Assembly: GCA_021792815.1 (NCBI GenBank)
Contig: JAJYTX010000214.1
Coordinates: 1-5,808, forward strand
Reading direction: 5' to 3'
DNA length: 5,808 bases
Source: Pseudomonadota bacterium
Lineage (GTDB): Bacteria; Pseudomonadota; Gammaproteobacteria; Steroidobacterales; Steroidobacteraceae
The position numbers and the translations under genes were made by a program. Below the pieces are notes generated by a model. The model was not told the origin of the DNA, ran no database searches, and was given only the letters and a program-made list of their open reading frames with translations. Below are positions 1 through 5,808 of the stretch, one piece after another (position 1 is the first letter of the stretch; each line of letters begins with the position of its first letter).

Positions 1-123
1 GCGGGCAATTTCCCGCGCACGGTGCTCGGCATCGTGGTGATGAGCGTGTTCGTGGTGATCCTCAACCGGCTGTTCTGGCGCCCGCTCTATGCGCGCGCCG
101 AGCGCAAGTTCCGCATGAGCTGA
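1..123 (+). CDS. ABC transporter permease, C-terminal end (partial)
   Basis: This is the last 40 codons of a gene that starts upstream of the window, ending in TGA at 121-123. The visible peptide has one hydrophobic stretch (TVLGIVVMSVFVVIL), which reads as the last membrane helix. A basic cytoplasmic tail follows (NRLFWRPLYARAERKFRMS). Tails of the type FWRPLYxxAERKF are familiar from binding-protein-dependent transport permeases of the NitT/TauT (nitrate/sulfonate/bicarbonate) group. The ATPase gene starts 6 nt after the stop, which supports a permease-ATPase pair in the inner membrane. The family assignment rests on a short tail plus the neighbour. The solute, and whether the protein is the double-length permease often found in this group, cannot be seen here. 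Confidence 0.75.
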   Translation, partial: AGNFPRTVLGIVVMSVFVVILNRLFWRPLYARAERKFRMS

Positions 124-129
124 GCGCCG

Positions 130-1452
130 GTGAACGCAGAGCCCGCACAGGCCGCCGGTCCGCTGCTCGAGGTGCAGAGCATCGGCAAGAGTTTCTGGAA
201 GCCCGATGGCGATGAGCTGGTGGTGCTCGATGAGGTGAATCTCACGCTGCGCCCCGGGGAGATCGTCGGGCTGCTCGGGCGCTCCGGATCGGGCAAGTCG
301 ACGCTGCTGCGGCTGATCGCCGGTCTCGATGCGCCGACGCGCGGCCGGGTGAGCTACCTCGGCGCGCCGGTGAGCGCGCCCGCGCAGGGCATCTCCATGG
401 TGTTCCAGAGCTTCGCGCTGTTTCCGTGGCTGACGGTGCTCGGCAACGTGCAGCTCGGTCTCGAGGCGCTGCGGCTGCCCGAGGAGGAGATCCGCAAGCG
501 CTCGCTCGAGGCGATCGACCTGATCGGGCTCGACGGCTACGAGTCCGCCTACCCGCGCGAGCTCTCCGGCGGCATGCGCCAGCGCGTCGGGTTCGCGCGC
601 GCGCTGGTGGTCCATCCCAACATTTTGCTGATGGACGAGCCGTTCTCGGCGCTCGATGTGCTCACCGCCGAGACGCTGCGCGGGGACTTCCTCGAGCTGT
701 GGGGCGAGGGCGAGCTGCCGATCCGCGCGGTGCTGCTGGTGACACACAACATCGAGGAGGCGGTGCAGCTGTGCGACCGGCTGCTCATCTTCTCGACCCA
801 CCCTGGGCGGGTGGTGAGCGAGATCAGCATCGATCTGCCGCAGCCGCGCACCGCCGTCGATCCGACCTTCCGCGCGCTCGTCGATCGGGTCTACACCGAG
901 ATGACTGCCCGGCCGCGCCTGACGCGCGGCGGCGCGCGGGCCGAGCGCATCGCCACCCTGACGTTCGATTCGGCGCTGGTGCACGTCTCGACCAACCTGC
1001 TCGCGGGGCTGATCGAGGCACTGAGCGAGCCGCCCTACGGCGGCCGGGCGGACCTGCCGGCGATCGGCCAGGCGCTGCACATGGAGGCCGACGACCTGTT
1101 CCCGGTGGCCGAGGCGCTGCAGCTGCTGCGCTTCGCCGAAGTCGAGGGCGGGGACATCCGCCTCACCGAGGCCGGGCTCGCCTTCGCGCACTCCGACACC
1201 GATGAGCGCAAGACGCTGTTCGCCCGCCACCTGCTCGCCCATGTGCCGCTCGCCGCCCACATCCGCCACGTCCTCGATGAGCGCAGCAGCCACCGCGCGC
1301 CGAAAAGCCGCTTCCGTGACGAGCTCGAAGACCACATGACCGAGGAGGCCGCCGAGCAGACGCTGCGCGCGGTCACCAGCTGGGGCCGCTACGCGGAGGT
1401 CTTCGCGTATGACGATCAGCGCCAGGTCTTCACCCTGGAGAACCCCGCATGA
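130..1452 (+). CDS. NitT/TauT-family ABC transporter ATPase with C-terminal AAA-associated domain
   Basis: This 440-residue protein should power solute import by hydrolysing ATP on the cytoplasmic face of the upstream permease. The nucleotide-binding domain is complete. Walker A is GRSGSGKST at residues 50-58, the Q-loop is VFQ (Q93), and the signature is LSGGMRQ at 145-151. Walker B is ILLMDEP at 165-171 (D169, E170), the D-loop is SALD at 173-176, and the switch histidine is H206. FALFPWLTVLGNV after the Q-loop is typical of nitrate/taurine-type ATPases. Most such ATPases end near residue 260. This one continues about 170 residues (roughly 275-435) with a winged-helix-like part (about 308-352), matching the AAA-associated C-terminal domain known in some proteobacterial members. 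The GTG start at 130 is chosen because the reading frame upstream is closed by the permease stop at 121-123. Its Shine-Dalgarno sequence is weak, so translational coupling is likely. The substrate is unknown; no binding-protein gene lies in the window. Confidence 0.93.
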   Translation: MNAEPAQAAGPLLEVQSIGKSFWKPDGDELVVLDEVNLTLRPGEIVGLLGRSGSGKSTLLRLIAGLDAPTRGRVSYLGAPVSAPAQGISMVFQSFALFPWLTVLGNVQLGLEALRLPEEEIRKRSLEAIDLIGLDGYESAYPRELSGGMRQRVGFARALVVHPNILLMDEPFSALDVLTAETLRGDFLELWGEGELPIRAVLLVTHNIEEAVQLCDRLLIFSTHPGRVVSEISIDLPQPRTAVDPTFRALVDRVYTEMTARPRLTRGGARAERIATLTFDSALVHVSTNLLAGLIEALSEPPYGGRADLPAIGQALHMEADDLFPVAEALQLLRFAEVEGGDIRLTEAGLAFAHSDTDERKTLFARHLLAHVPLAAHIRHVLDERSSHRAPKSRFRDELEDHMTEEAAEQTLRAVTSWGRYAEVFAYDDQRQVFTLENPA

Positions 1453-2153
1453 GCGCGCTCGAGCGACCCGCGGGCGCGCGGCTGCTGATCGTCGATGACG
1501 ACCGCGAGCTCTGCGCGATGCTGCTCGAGTACCTGGGGCCCGAGGGCTTTCTCGCCGAAACCGCCGGCAGCGGCCCGGCGGCGCTCGAGCGCATCGGGCG
1601 CGGCGGGCTCGACCTGGTGGTGCTCGATGTGATGCTGCCGGAGCTGTCCGGGTTCGAGGTGCTGCGCCGGCTGCGCGCCACGAGCCGCATCCCGGTGCTG
1701 ATGCTCACCGCGCGGGGCGAGGAAATCGATCGGGTGGTCGGGCTCGAGATGGGCGCCGATGACTACCTCGCCAAGCCCTTCAGCCCGCGGGAGCTGGTGG
1801 CGCGCATCCGCGCGGTGCTGCGGCGCATCTCGGCCGAGGCGCCGCAGACGGACGCGCCGCTGAGCTTCGGGCCCCTGACGCTCGAGCCCCGGGCCCACAG
1901 CGCGCGCATCGGAGCCCAGGACCTCGAGCTCACCAGCGCCGAGCTGCGCATCCTCGAGCGGCTGGTGCTCGCCGATACGCGCACCGTCGGCCGCGAGGAG
2001 CTGATGCAGCAGGCGCTCGGACGGCGCCTGCTGCCCACCGACCGCAGCCTCGACACCCACGTGAGCAACCTCAGGCGCAAGCTCGGGCGGCTCACCGACC
2101 GGATCAGCATCCAGGGCGTGCGCGGCGCCGGCTATGCGCTGATCCAGAAGTAG
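1449..2153 (+). CDS. cpxR: OmpR/PhoB-family response regulator, CpxR-like
   Basis: This 234-residue protein is a cytoplasmic DNA-binding regulator activated by phosphorylation. The receiver domain (about 11-125) has the acidic pocket D16/D17, phospho-acceptor D60 in LDLVVLDVMLP, T87 in LMLTARG and K109 in LAKPF. The stretch LTARGEEIDRVVGLEMGADDYLAKPF closely resembles CpxR. The C-terminal winged helix (about 137-232) has LELTSAELRILE, the recognition-helix segment DRSLDTHVSNLRRKL, and the wing GVRGAGYAL. The ATG overlaps the ATPase stop as ATGA, and GGAG at 1437-1440 sits 8 nt upstream as a good ribosome binding site. The kinase gene follows after 4 nt, so this is its cognate regulator. The symbol reflects close motif similarity to CpxR from memory, not proven orthology. 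No CpxP-like gene is present and the targets are unknown. Confidence 0.93.
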   Translation: MSALERPAGARLLIVDDDRELCAMLLEYLGPEGFLAETAGSGPAALERIGRGGLDLVVLDVMLPELSGFEVLRRLRATSRIPVLMLTARGEEIDRVVGLEMGADDYLAKPFSPRELVARIRAVLRRISAEAPQTDAPLSFGPLTLEPRAHSARIGAQDLELTSAELRILERLVLADTRTVGREELMQQALGRRLLPTDRSLDTHVSNLRRKLGRLTDRISIQGVRGAGYALIQK

Positions 2154-2157
2154 GCCG

Positions 2158-3570
2158 ATGCACTCGTTGTTCTGGCGGATCTTCTGGTCGTTCTGGCTCG
2201 CCATCGTGCTGATCCTGGTCGGCACGGTGACCGCGGCGGTGAACGAGGCCTTTCTGCACCGCGCGCAGCTGCCGTGGGTGCAGCGCGGGCAGCTGTTCAC
2301 CCAGGCCGCCGAGGCGTTCGAGTCCGGCGGGCCGAAGGCCCTCGATGCCTGGCTCGCGGCGCTCGCGCGCTCGGGGGGACCGTTTGCCTCGCGCACCTAC
2401 GTGATCGGGCCGGACGGGCGCGACCTGCTGGGCCGGCCGCTGCCGGTGCTGCTGCGGCCGTTCTTCGCGCCGCAGCCCGTCCCGGGCCGGCCGCAGGCCC
2501 CGGCCGCTCCGCCGATCAGCGGCGCGCTGGTGCTGATGACCCACTCGGGGCGCACCTTCCAGGTGGTGGTCACGGAGCTGCACCATCACCCGCTGCTGTT
2601 CTTCGGCGCCCTGGGGTTGCCCGGGGTGGCCGGTACCACGCTCGCGGTGGCGCTGGTGGTGAGCACGGTGATCTGCTTCCTGCTGGCGCGCTACCTGGTC
2701 GGACCGATCGACCGGCTGCGCCAGGCGGCGCGGCGCATGGCCGGAGGCGATCTCAACGTGCGGGTGCGACCGGGCCTGAAGCGCCGTCAGGACGACCTGG
2801 CGCGGCTCGCGGCGGATTTCGATGCCATGGCCGAGCGGGTGCAGGGCCTGCTCGAGTCCAAGCAGCAGCTGCTGCGGGACGTCTCGCACGAGCTGCGCTC
2901 GCCGCTCACGCGGCTGCAGCTCGCGCTCTCGCTCGCCTCGCGCGAGGAGGACGTGCCGCGGCAGCTCGCGCGCATCGAGCGCGAGGCCGACCGGCTCGAG
3001 CAGCTCATCGCGCGCATCCTCAAGGTCGCGCGGCTCGAACGCCACGGGGCGCCGGTCGAGGGCGTGGCGCTCGATGTCGGGGCGCTGCTGCGCGAGATCG
3101 TGGCGGATGTGCGCATCGAGGCCGACGCGCGCGGCTGCTCGGTCGAGCTCGAGGCCGAGGGGGCGCTGCCGAGCGCGGGAGATCCGGAACTGCTGCGCAG
3201 CGCATTCGAGAACGTGATCCGCAACGCCGTGCGCCATGGGCCCGCGGGAACGGAGATCGCGGTGAGCGCGCGGCCGATCGAAGGAATCTGCGTCACGGTG
3301 CGCGATCACGGACCGGGCGTGCCGGAGAAGGATCTGCAGGCGATCTTCGAGCCCTTCTACCGCGTGGATGCGGCGCGCGACCGCGAGGGTGGCGGCGAGG
3401 GGCTCGGGCTGGCGATCGCCGCGCGCGCCATGCGCTGTCACGGCGGGCAGATCGAGGCGAGCAACGCCCCCGGGGGCGGTCTGCGGGTGACGATGCGCCT
3501 GCCGCCGCCCGCCGCCGCGTGCCGCGGCGCCGTCCGCGCCGGGGGGGATGCGGCTCGCGTCAGTGCCTGA
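2158..3570 (+). CDS. cpxA: Membrane sensor histidine kinase, CpxA-like
   Basis: This 470-residue inner-membrane kinase should phosphorylate the regulator encoded just upstream. TM1 spans about residues 6-28 (FWRIFWSFWLAIVLILVGTV). A periplasmic sensor region of about 115 residues follows, with a proline-rich end (95-120). TM2 is about 147-178, and a HAMP linker (about 174-228) carries P183. The dimerisation/phosphoacceptor helix has RDVSHELRSPLTRLQL with H244. The ATPase domain has the N box ENVIRNAVRHG (N352, N356), G1 DHGPGVP (383-389), F box IFEPFYR and G2 GEGLGLAI (413-420). The combination FEPFYRVDAARDREGGGEGLGL is very CpxA-like. An Ala-rich tail of about 20 residues after MRLPP looks non-conserved. 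The ATG at 2158 has AGTAGG close upstream (3 nt gap) and gives a typical CpxA-type N-terminus. The stimulus is unknown. Orthology to CpxA is likely by motifs but not proven. Confidence 0.93.
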   Translation: MHSLFWRIFWSFWLAIVLILVGTVTAAVNEAFLHRAQLPWVQRGQLFTQAAEAFESGGPKALDAWLAALARSGGPFASRTYVIGPDGRDLLGRPLPVLLRPFFAPQPVPGRPQAPAAPPISGALVLMTHSGRTFQVVVTELHHHPLLFFGALGLPGVAGTTLAVALVVSTVICFLLARYLVGPIDRLRQAARRMAGGDLNVRVRPGLKRRQDDLARLAADFDAMAERVQGLLESKQQLLRDVSHELRSPLTRLQLALSLASREEDVPRQLARIEREADRLEQLIARILKVARLERHGAPVEGVALDVGALLREIVADVRIEADARGCSVELEAEGALPSAGDPELLRSAFENVIRNAVRHGPAGTEIAVSARPIEGICVTVRDHGPGVPEKDLQAIFEPFYRVDAARDREGGGEGLGLAIAARAMRCHGGQIEASNAPGGGLRVTMRLPPPAAACRGAVRAGGDAARVSA

Positions 3571-3574
3571 GCCG

Positions 3575-3602
3575 CTGACTCGGCGTGTGGATTTGCTAAA
3601 AT
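3575..3602 (+). promoter_or_regulatory. Likely sigma-70 promoter with extended -10 for the first CLC gene
   Basis: CTGACT (3575-3580, 4 of 6 matches to TTGACA) lies 16 bp before TAAAAT (3597-3602, 5 of 6 matches to TATAAT). TGC directly before the -10 gives an extended -10 element. The spot is AT-rich against a very GC-rich background and sits right after the kinase stop codon, so the CLC gene probably has its own promoter. Transcription would start near 3608-3610. The match is by eye only. Confidence 0.6.
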
Positions 3603-3612
3603 AAACCTCCGA

Positions 3613-3636
3613 TGGGGGCCGCCGCGGCGGCTCCCG
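3613..3636 (+). repeat. GC-rich inverted repeat (hairpin) at the predicted 5' end of the CLC transcript
   Basis: Positions 3618-3631 form a perfect 14-bp palindrome (GCCGCCGCGGCGGC). Flanking bases extend the pairing: G3617-T3632 as a wobble, then 3614-3616 with 3633-3635. RNA could fold into a stem of about 9 pairs with a 4-nt loop within a few bases of the predicted transcription start. If translation starts at GTG 3660, this is an untranslated leader hairpin. If it starts at ATG 3612, it would hide the first codons and encode the odd GAAAAAP peptide. Confidence 0.5.
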
Positions 3637-3659
3637 GGTGGATCGAGAACGACCCCGCA

Positions 3660-5147
3660 GTGTCCGAATCGCCCGAACCGACACCGTCCTTACCGCTGCC
3701 CGAGGCCGCGTCCCGAGACCACACGCCTGCCGGCGCCTCGGATCCCACTCCCCCGCTCGGGCCGCTCGATGCCCCCGCGGTGCACCTGCACGTGCGCCGG
3801 TTCGGCGATCGCTTCCAGCGCCTGCTCAACAGCAACACCCGGCGGCTGTGGCTGCAGGTGGGGCTGCCGTGGAGCGCGGCGCTGCTGGTGGGGCTGATGT
3901 CGGTGCTGTATGCGCGCTGGAGCACCGATTGCTACAACCTGTTCCGGCACTGGATCCACGGGCGCGCCTGGCTCGCCTTCCTGATCACCCCGGGCATGAT
4001 GGTGCTCGCCGTCTATGCCACCCGTCACTGGTTCTACGGCAGCGAGGGCAGCGGCATCCCGCAGGTCATCGCCGCCATTCATGCCCCGCGCGAGGAGGGC
4101 GACGAGACGCTGATGCAGCGGCTGTTCGGCCTGCGGGTCATCGTCGGCAAGATCCTGGTGTCGCTGGTGGCCTTTCTCGGCGGCATGACCATCGGACGCG
4201 AAGGCCCGACGGTGCACATCGGCGCGGCCATCATGGCCGAGACCCGGCGGTTCTATCCGCGCCGGACCCTGCAGCTCGAGCGGCGGCTGCTGATCGCCGG
4301 CGCCGCGGCAGGGCTGTCCGGCGCATTCAACACCCCGATCGCCGGCGTCGTGTTCGCCATCGAGGAGCTCGCCCGCGACTTCGAGACGCGCACCAACGGC
4401 ACGATGATCACCGCGATCATCTTCTCCGGGCTCACCTCGCTGGCGCTCGCGGGCAACTACCTGTACTTCGGGCAGCTCAACGTGACGGGCCACATCGGCC
4501 TCGAGTTTGCGCTGCCGGTGATCGTGGTGGCGGTCGGCTGCGGCCTGATGGGCGCGGCGTTCAGCTATGGGCTGCTGCACTGGCGGCGCTGGATGCCCGC
4601 GCGGCTGCGCGAGTTCCGGCTCGGCAAGCCCTTGTGGTATGCGCTCGCGAGCGGCCTGGTGATCGCGGCGATCGGGGTGGCGACGCGCGGCCAGACCTGG
4701 GGCAGCGGCTACGACCAGGCGCGCGAGCTGCTGCACGGCACCGCGCCGCTCAGCATGGCCTTCGGCATGAGCAAGTGGGTGGCCATGCTGGTCAGCTACC
4801 TCGCCGGCATCCCGGGCGGCCTGTTCTCGCCGTCGCTCGCGATCGGGGCGGGGATCGCGCAGTGGGTGCACGCGCTGTTCTCCTGGGCGCCCATGGCGGT
4901 GCTGATCGCGCTGTGCATGACGGCGTATCTCGCCGCGATCACCCAGTCACCCATCACCTCCTTCGTCATCGTGATGGAAATGACCAACGGCACGGCGATG
5001 GTGATCCCGATGATGGCGGTGGCGCTCGCCGCCTCGCGCATCGCCGGGCTGCTCGCCGAGCCGGTGTATCACGGCCTCGCCCAGGACCGCTATTTCCGCT
5101 ACCGGCCGCCGCCGGAAAGCGGCCTCGAGGTGCCCGCGGAGCCCTGA
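3660..5147 (+). CDS. CLC-family chloride/proton antiporter (first copy, complete)
   Basis: This inner-membrane CLC protein should exchange chloride for protons, a role tied in bacteria to acid resistance and anion balance. Start choice: GTG 3660 (495 residues) is preferred over the in-frame ATG 3612 (511 residues). The ATG lies only about 3 nt after the predicted transcription start, has no ribosome binding site, and would open with a hairpin-encoded alanine run. Similarity to the downstream paralogue begins at the GTG. Counting from that GTG, the filter GSGIPQ is at 130-135, GREGPT at 179-184 (gating glutamate E181), and FNTPIAGVVFAIEE ends with E236, matching the internal proton glutamate of E. 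coli ClcA. GGLFSP is at 386-391, and Y470 in AEPVYHG matches the central tyrosine. Both glutamates together argue for an exchanger, not a channel. A proline-rich cytoplasmic N-tail of about 55-60 residues precedes helix A, and no CBS domains follow. The protein probably acts as a dimer. Confidence 0.92.
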   Translation: MSESPEPTPSLPLPEAASRDHTPAGASDPTPPLGPLDAPAVHLHVRRFGDRFQRLLNSNTRRLWLQVGLPWSAALLVGLMSVLYARWSTDCYNLFRHWIHGRAWLAFLITPGMMVLAVYATRHWFYGSEGSGIPQVIAAIHAPREEGDETLMQRLFGLRVIVGKILVSLVAFLGGMTIGREGPTVHIGAAIMAETRRFYPRRTLQLERRLLIAGAAAGLSGAFNTPIAGVVFAIEELARDFETRTNGTMITAIIFSGLTSLALAGNYLYFGQLNVTGHIGLEFALPVIVVAVGCGLMGAAFSYGLLHWRRWMPARLREFRLGKPLWYALASGLVIAAIGVATRGQTWGSGYDQARELLHGTAPLSMAFGMSKWVAMLVSYLAGIPGGLFSPSLAIGAGIAQWVHALFSWAPMAVLIALCMTAYLAAITQSPITSFVIVMEMTNGTAMVIPMMAVALAASRIAGLLAEPVYHGLAQDRYFRYRPPPESGLEVPAEP

Positions 5148-5165
5148 GCGGCACGCCGCGCGGCG

Positions 5166-5198
5166 CGGGCCGGCTGTTGGATTGCCGCGGCCGGCCCG
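5166..5198 (+). terminator. GC-rich inverted repeat after the first CLC gene, possible terminator
   Basis: CGGGCCGGC (5166-5174) pairs perfectly with GCCGGCCCG (5190-5198) across a 15-nt spacer, starting 19 nt after the CLC stop codon. The position fits a transcription end point before the next gene's promoter. However, no T-run follows, so it is not a classic Rho-independent terminator, and GCCGGC-type palindromes are common in DNA this GC-rich. Confidence 0.3.
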
Positions 5199-5239
5199 GG
5201 CAGGCCGGTCGATCCGCTGCGCGATGCGGCGCGGTTTGC

Positions 5240-5248
5240 TGCTAAGAT
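5240..5248 (+). promoter_or_regulatory. Likely extended -10 promoter for the second CLC gene
   Basis: TGCTAAGAT contains an extended -10 (TGC at 5240-5242) and a -10 hexamer TAAGAT (5243-5248, 4 of 6 matches to TATAAT). No convincing -35 box lies 16-18 bp upstream, which an extended -10 can tolerate. It resembles the promoter of the first copy (TTTGCTAAAATAA, versus TTTGCTGCTAAGATA here), suggesting that the promoter was duplicated with the gene. Transcription would start near 5255. Confidence 0.5.
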
Positions 5249-5290
5249 ACGCCATCCCTCGATCTGTTCATGGACCCAGGCGCCGCTGCA

Positions 5291-5808
5291 GTGCCCGACC
5301 CGTCTCAGCCCGACCTGCCGCTGCCCGAGGCGGTTTCCGATGCCCACCCGGAGCGCGCCGCGCCCGCCGACGCGGCGCAGCCGGGCGTGCCGCGGGTGCC
5401 GCTCGATGCGCCGCTGCCCCTGCCCGGGTGGAAGCTGCGCAACCGCTTCCAACGGCTGCTCACCAAGCGCGCCCGGCGGCTGTTCCTGCAGGTGGGGCTG
5501 CCGTGGATCGCCGCCGTGCTCGTCGGCCTGATGGGCGTGCTCTACGCACGCTGGATCCACGATGCCTACGACGTGTTCCGGGGTTGGATCGACGGGCGCG
5601 CCTGGCTCGCCTTCGGCATCACCCCCGGACTGACGGTGCTCGCGGTCTACGGCACGCGGCGCTGGTTCCACGGCGCCGAGGGCGGCGGCATCTCGCAGGT
5701 GATCGCCGCCATCCACGGGCCGCGCGACAAAGACGACCCGGTGATGAAGTATTTCTTCGGGCTGCGCATCATCATCGGCAAGATCACCATGTCGCTGCTC
5801 GGATTCCT
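5291..5808 (+). CDS. CLC-family anion transporter paralogue (second copy, 3' end outside the window)
   Basis: The frame stays open to the window edge and encodes the N-terminal third of a CLC protein. From RRLFLQVGLPW onward it aligns with the first copy, with roughly two-thirds identical residues by eye. Shared blocks include GLPW, VLYARW, GRAWLAF, VLAVY and QVIAAIH. The cytoplasmic N-tail is again Pro/Ala-rich and shares LPLPEA. GTG 5291 is preferred because homology with copy one starts there and AGG (5278-5280) lies 10 nt upstream. The in-frame ATG at 5270 would add only MDPGAAA and cannot be excluded. The filter is the oddity: GGGISQ at 5681-5698 replaces GSGIPQ, losing the serine that coordinates chloride and the following proline. 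The gating glutamate region (GREGP) lies beyond the window, so transport activity cannot be judged. Confidence 0.88.
   Translation, partial: MPDPSQPDLPLPEAVSDAHPERAAPADAAQPGVPRVPLDAPLPLPGWKLRNRFQRLLTKRARRLFLQVGLPWIAAVLVGLMGVLYARWIHDAYDVFRGWIDGRAWLAFGITPGLTVLAVYGTRRWFHGAEGGGISQVIAAIHGPRDKDDPVMKYFFGLRIIIGKITMSLLGF

Noticed and set aside
3541..3547. Run of seven G near the end of the sensor kinase gene, considered as a phase-variation slip site
   Set aside because: A shift here would alter only the last few residues of a non-conserved tail, and a stop is met within a few bases in the alternative frame, so little would change.
2104..3684. Long open frame of 526 codons on the minus strand, antisense to the sensor kinase
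   Set aside because: High-GC genes often leave the opposite strand open. The translation is Arg/His/Gln/Pro-rich with no domain pattern, while the plus-strand frame encodes a complete kinase.
3690..4871. Minus-strand open frame of 393 codons across the first CLC gene
   Set aside because: It has the shadow-frame composition (His/Gln/Arg/Pro-rich), no plausible ribosome binding site or domain, and covers a well-supported gene.
5148..5159. GCGGCACGCCGC mini-hairpin directly after the first CLC stop
   Set aside because: The stem is only about 4 pairs with a 4-nt loop, which is expected by chance at this GC content.
3638..5245. Long plus-strand frame of 535 codons overlapping the first CLC gene
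   Set aside because: The product is an Arg/Ala/Gly/His-rich low-complexity chain without membrane segments. The alternate frame encodes a full CLC with all key residues.
1..5808. Mobile elements, tRNA/rRNA genes, CRISPR arrays
   Set aside because: I saw no transposase motifs, terminal inverted repeats, evenly spaced short repeats or tRNA-like cloverleaf arms. The window is almost fully covered by ordinary chromosomal genes.

Overview
The window is a very GC-rich (about 70% by eye), densely packed stretch of proteobacterial DNA. All genes are on the plus strand. A CpxR/CpxA-like two-component pair, an Actinobacteria-unlike gene style, and extended -10 promoters of the TGCTAAAAT type suggest a gammaproteobacterium or close relative. 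That placement is inference from gene style, not from a marker gene.

Positions 1-3570 look like one transcription unit that begins upstream of the window. It holds the last 40 codons of an ABC transporter permease and then a NitT/TauT-type ABC ATPase with a C-terminal AAA-associated domain (130-1452). These are followed by an OmpR/PhoB-class response regulator resembling CpxR (1449-2153) and a membrane sensor kinase resembling CpxA (2158-3570). The permease-ATPase gap is 6 nt, the ATPase and regulator overlap by ATGA, and the regulator-kinase gap is 4 nt. No terminator or promoter is visible between them. The layout suggests that an anion or small-solute importer and an envelope-sensing two-component system are made together. 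The substrate cannot be read from the window.

Positions 3571-5808 hold two CLC-family chloride/proton antiporter genes in tandem, each behind its own likely extended -10 promoter. The first (about 3660-5147) is complete and keeps every key CLC residue, including the gating glutamate and the internal proton glutamate. The second (about 5291 to beyond the window end) is a clear paralogue, roughly two-thirds identical by eye over the shared part. Its selectivity-filter motif reads GGGISQ where the first copy has GSGIPQ, so both the chloride-binding serine and the following proline are gone. This tandem, diverged CLC pair is the most interesting point in the window.

No RNA genes, mobile elements or CRISPR arrays were seen, and no wholly unknown system is evident. 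The non-coding stretches are 3571-3659 (promoter plus a 5' hairpin) and 5148-5290 (inverted repeat plus promoter).
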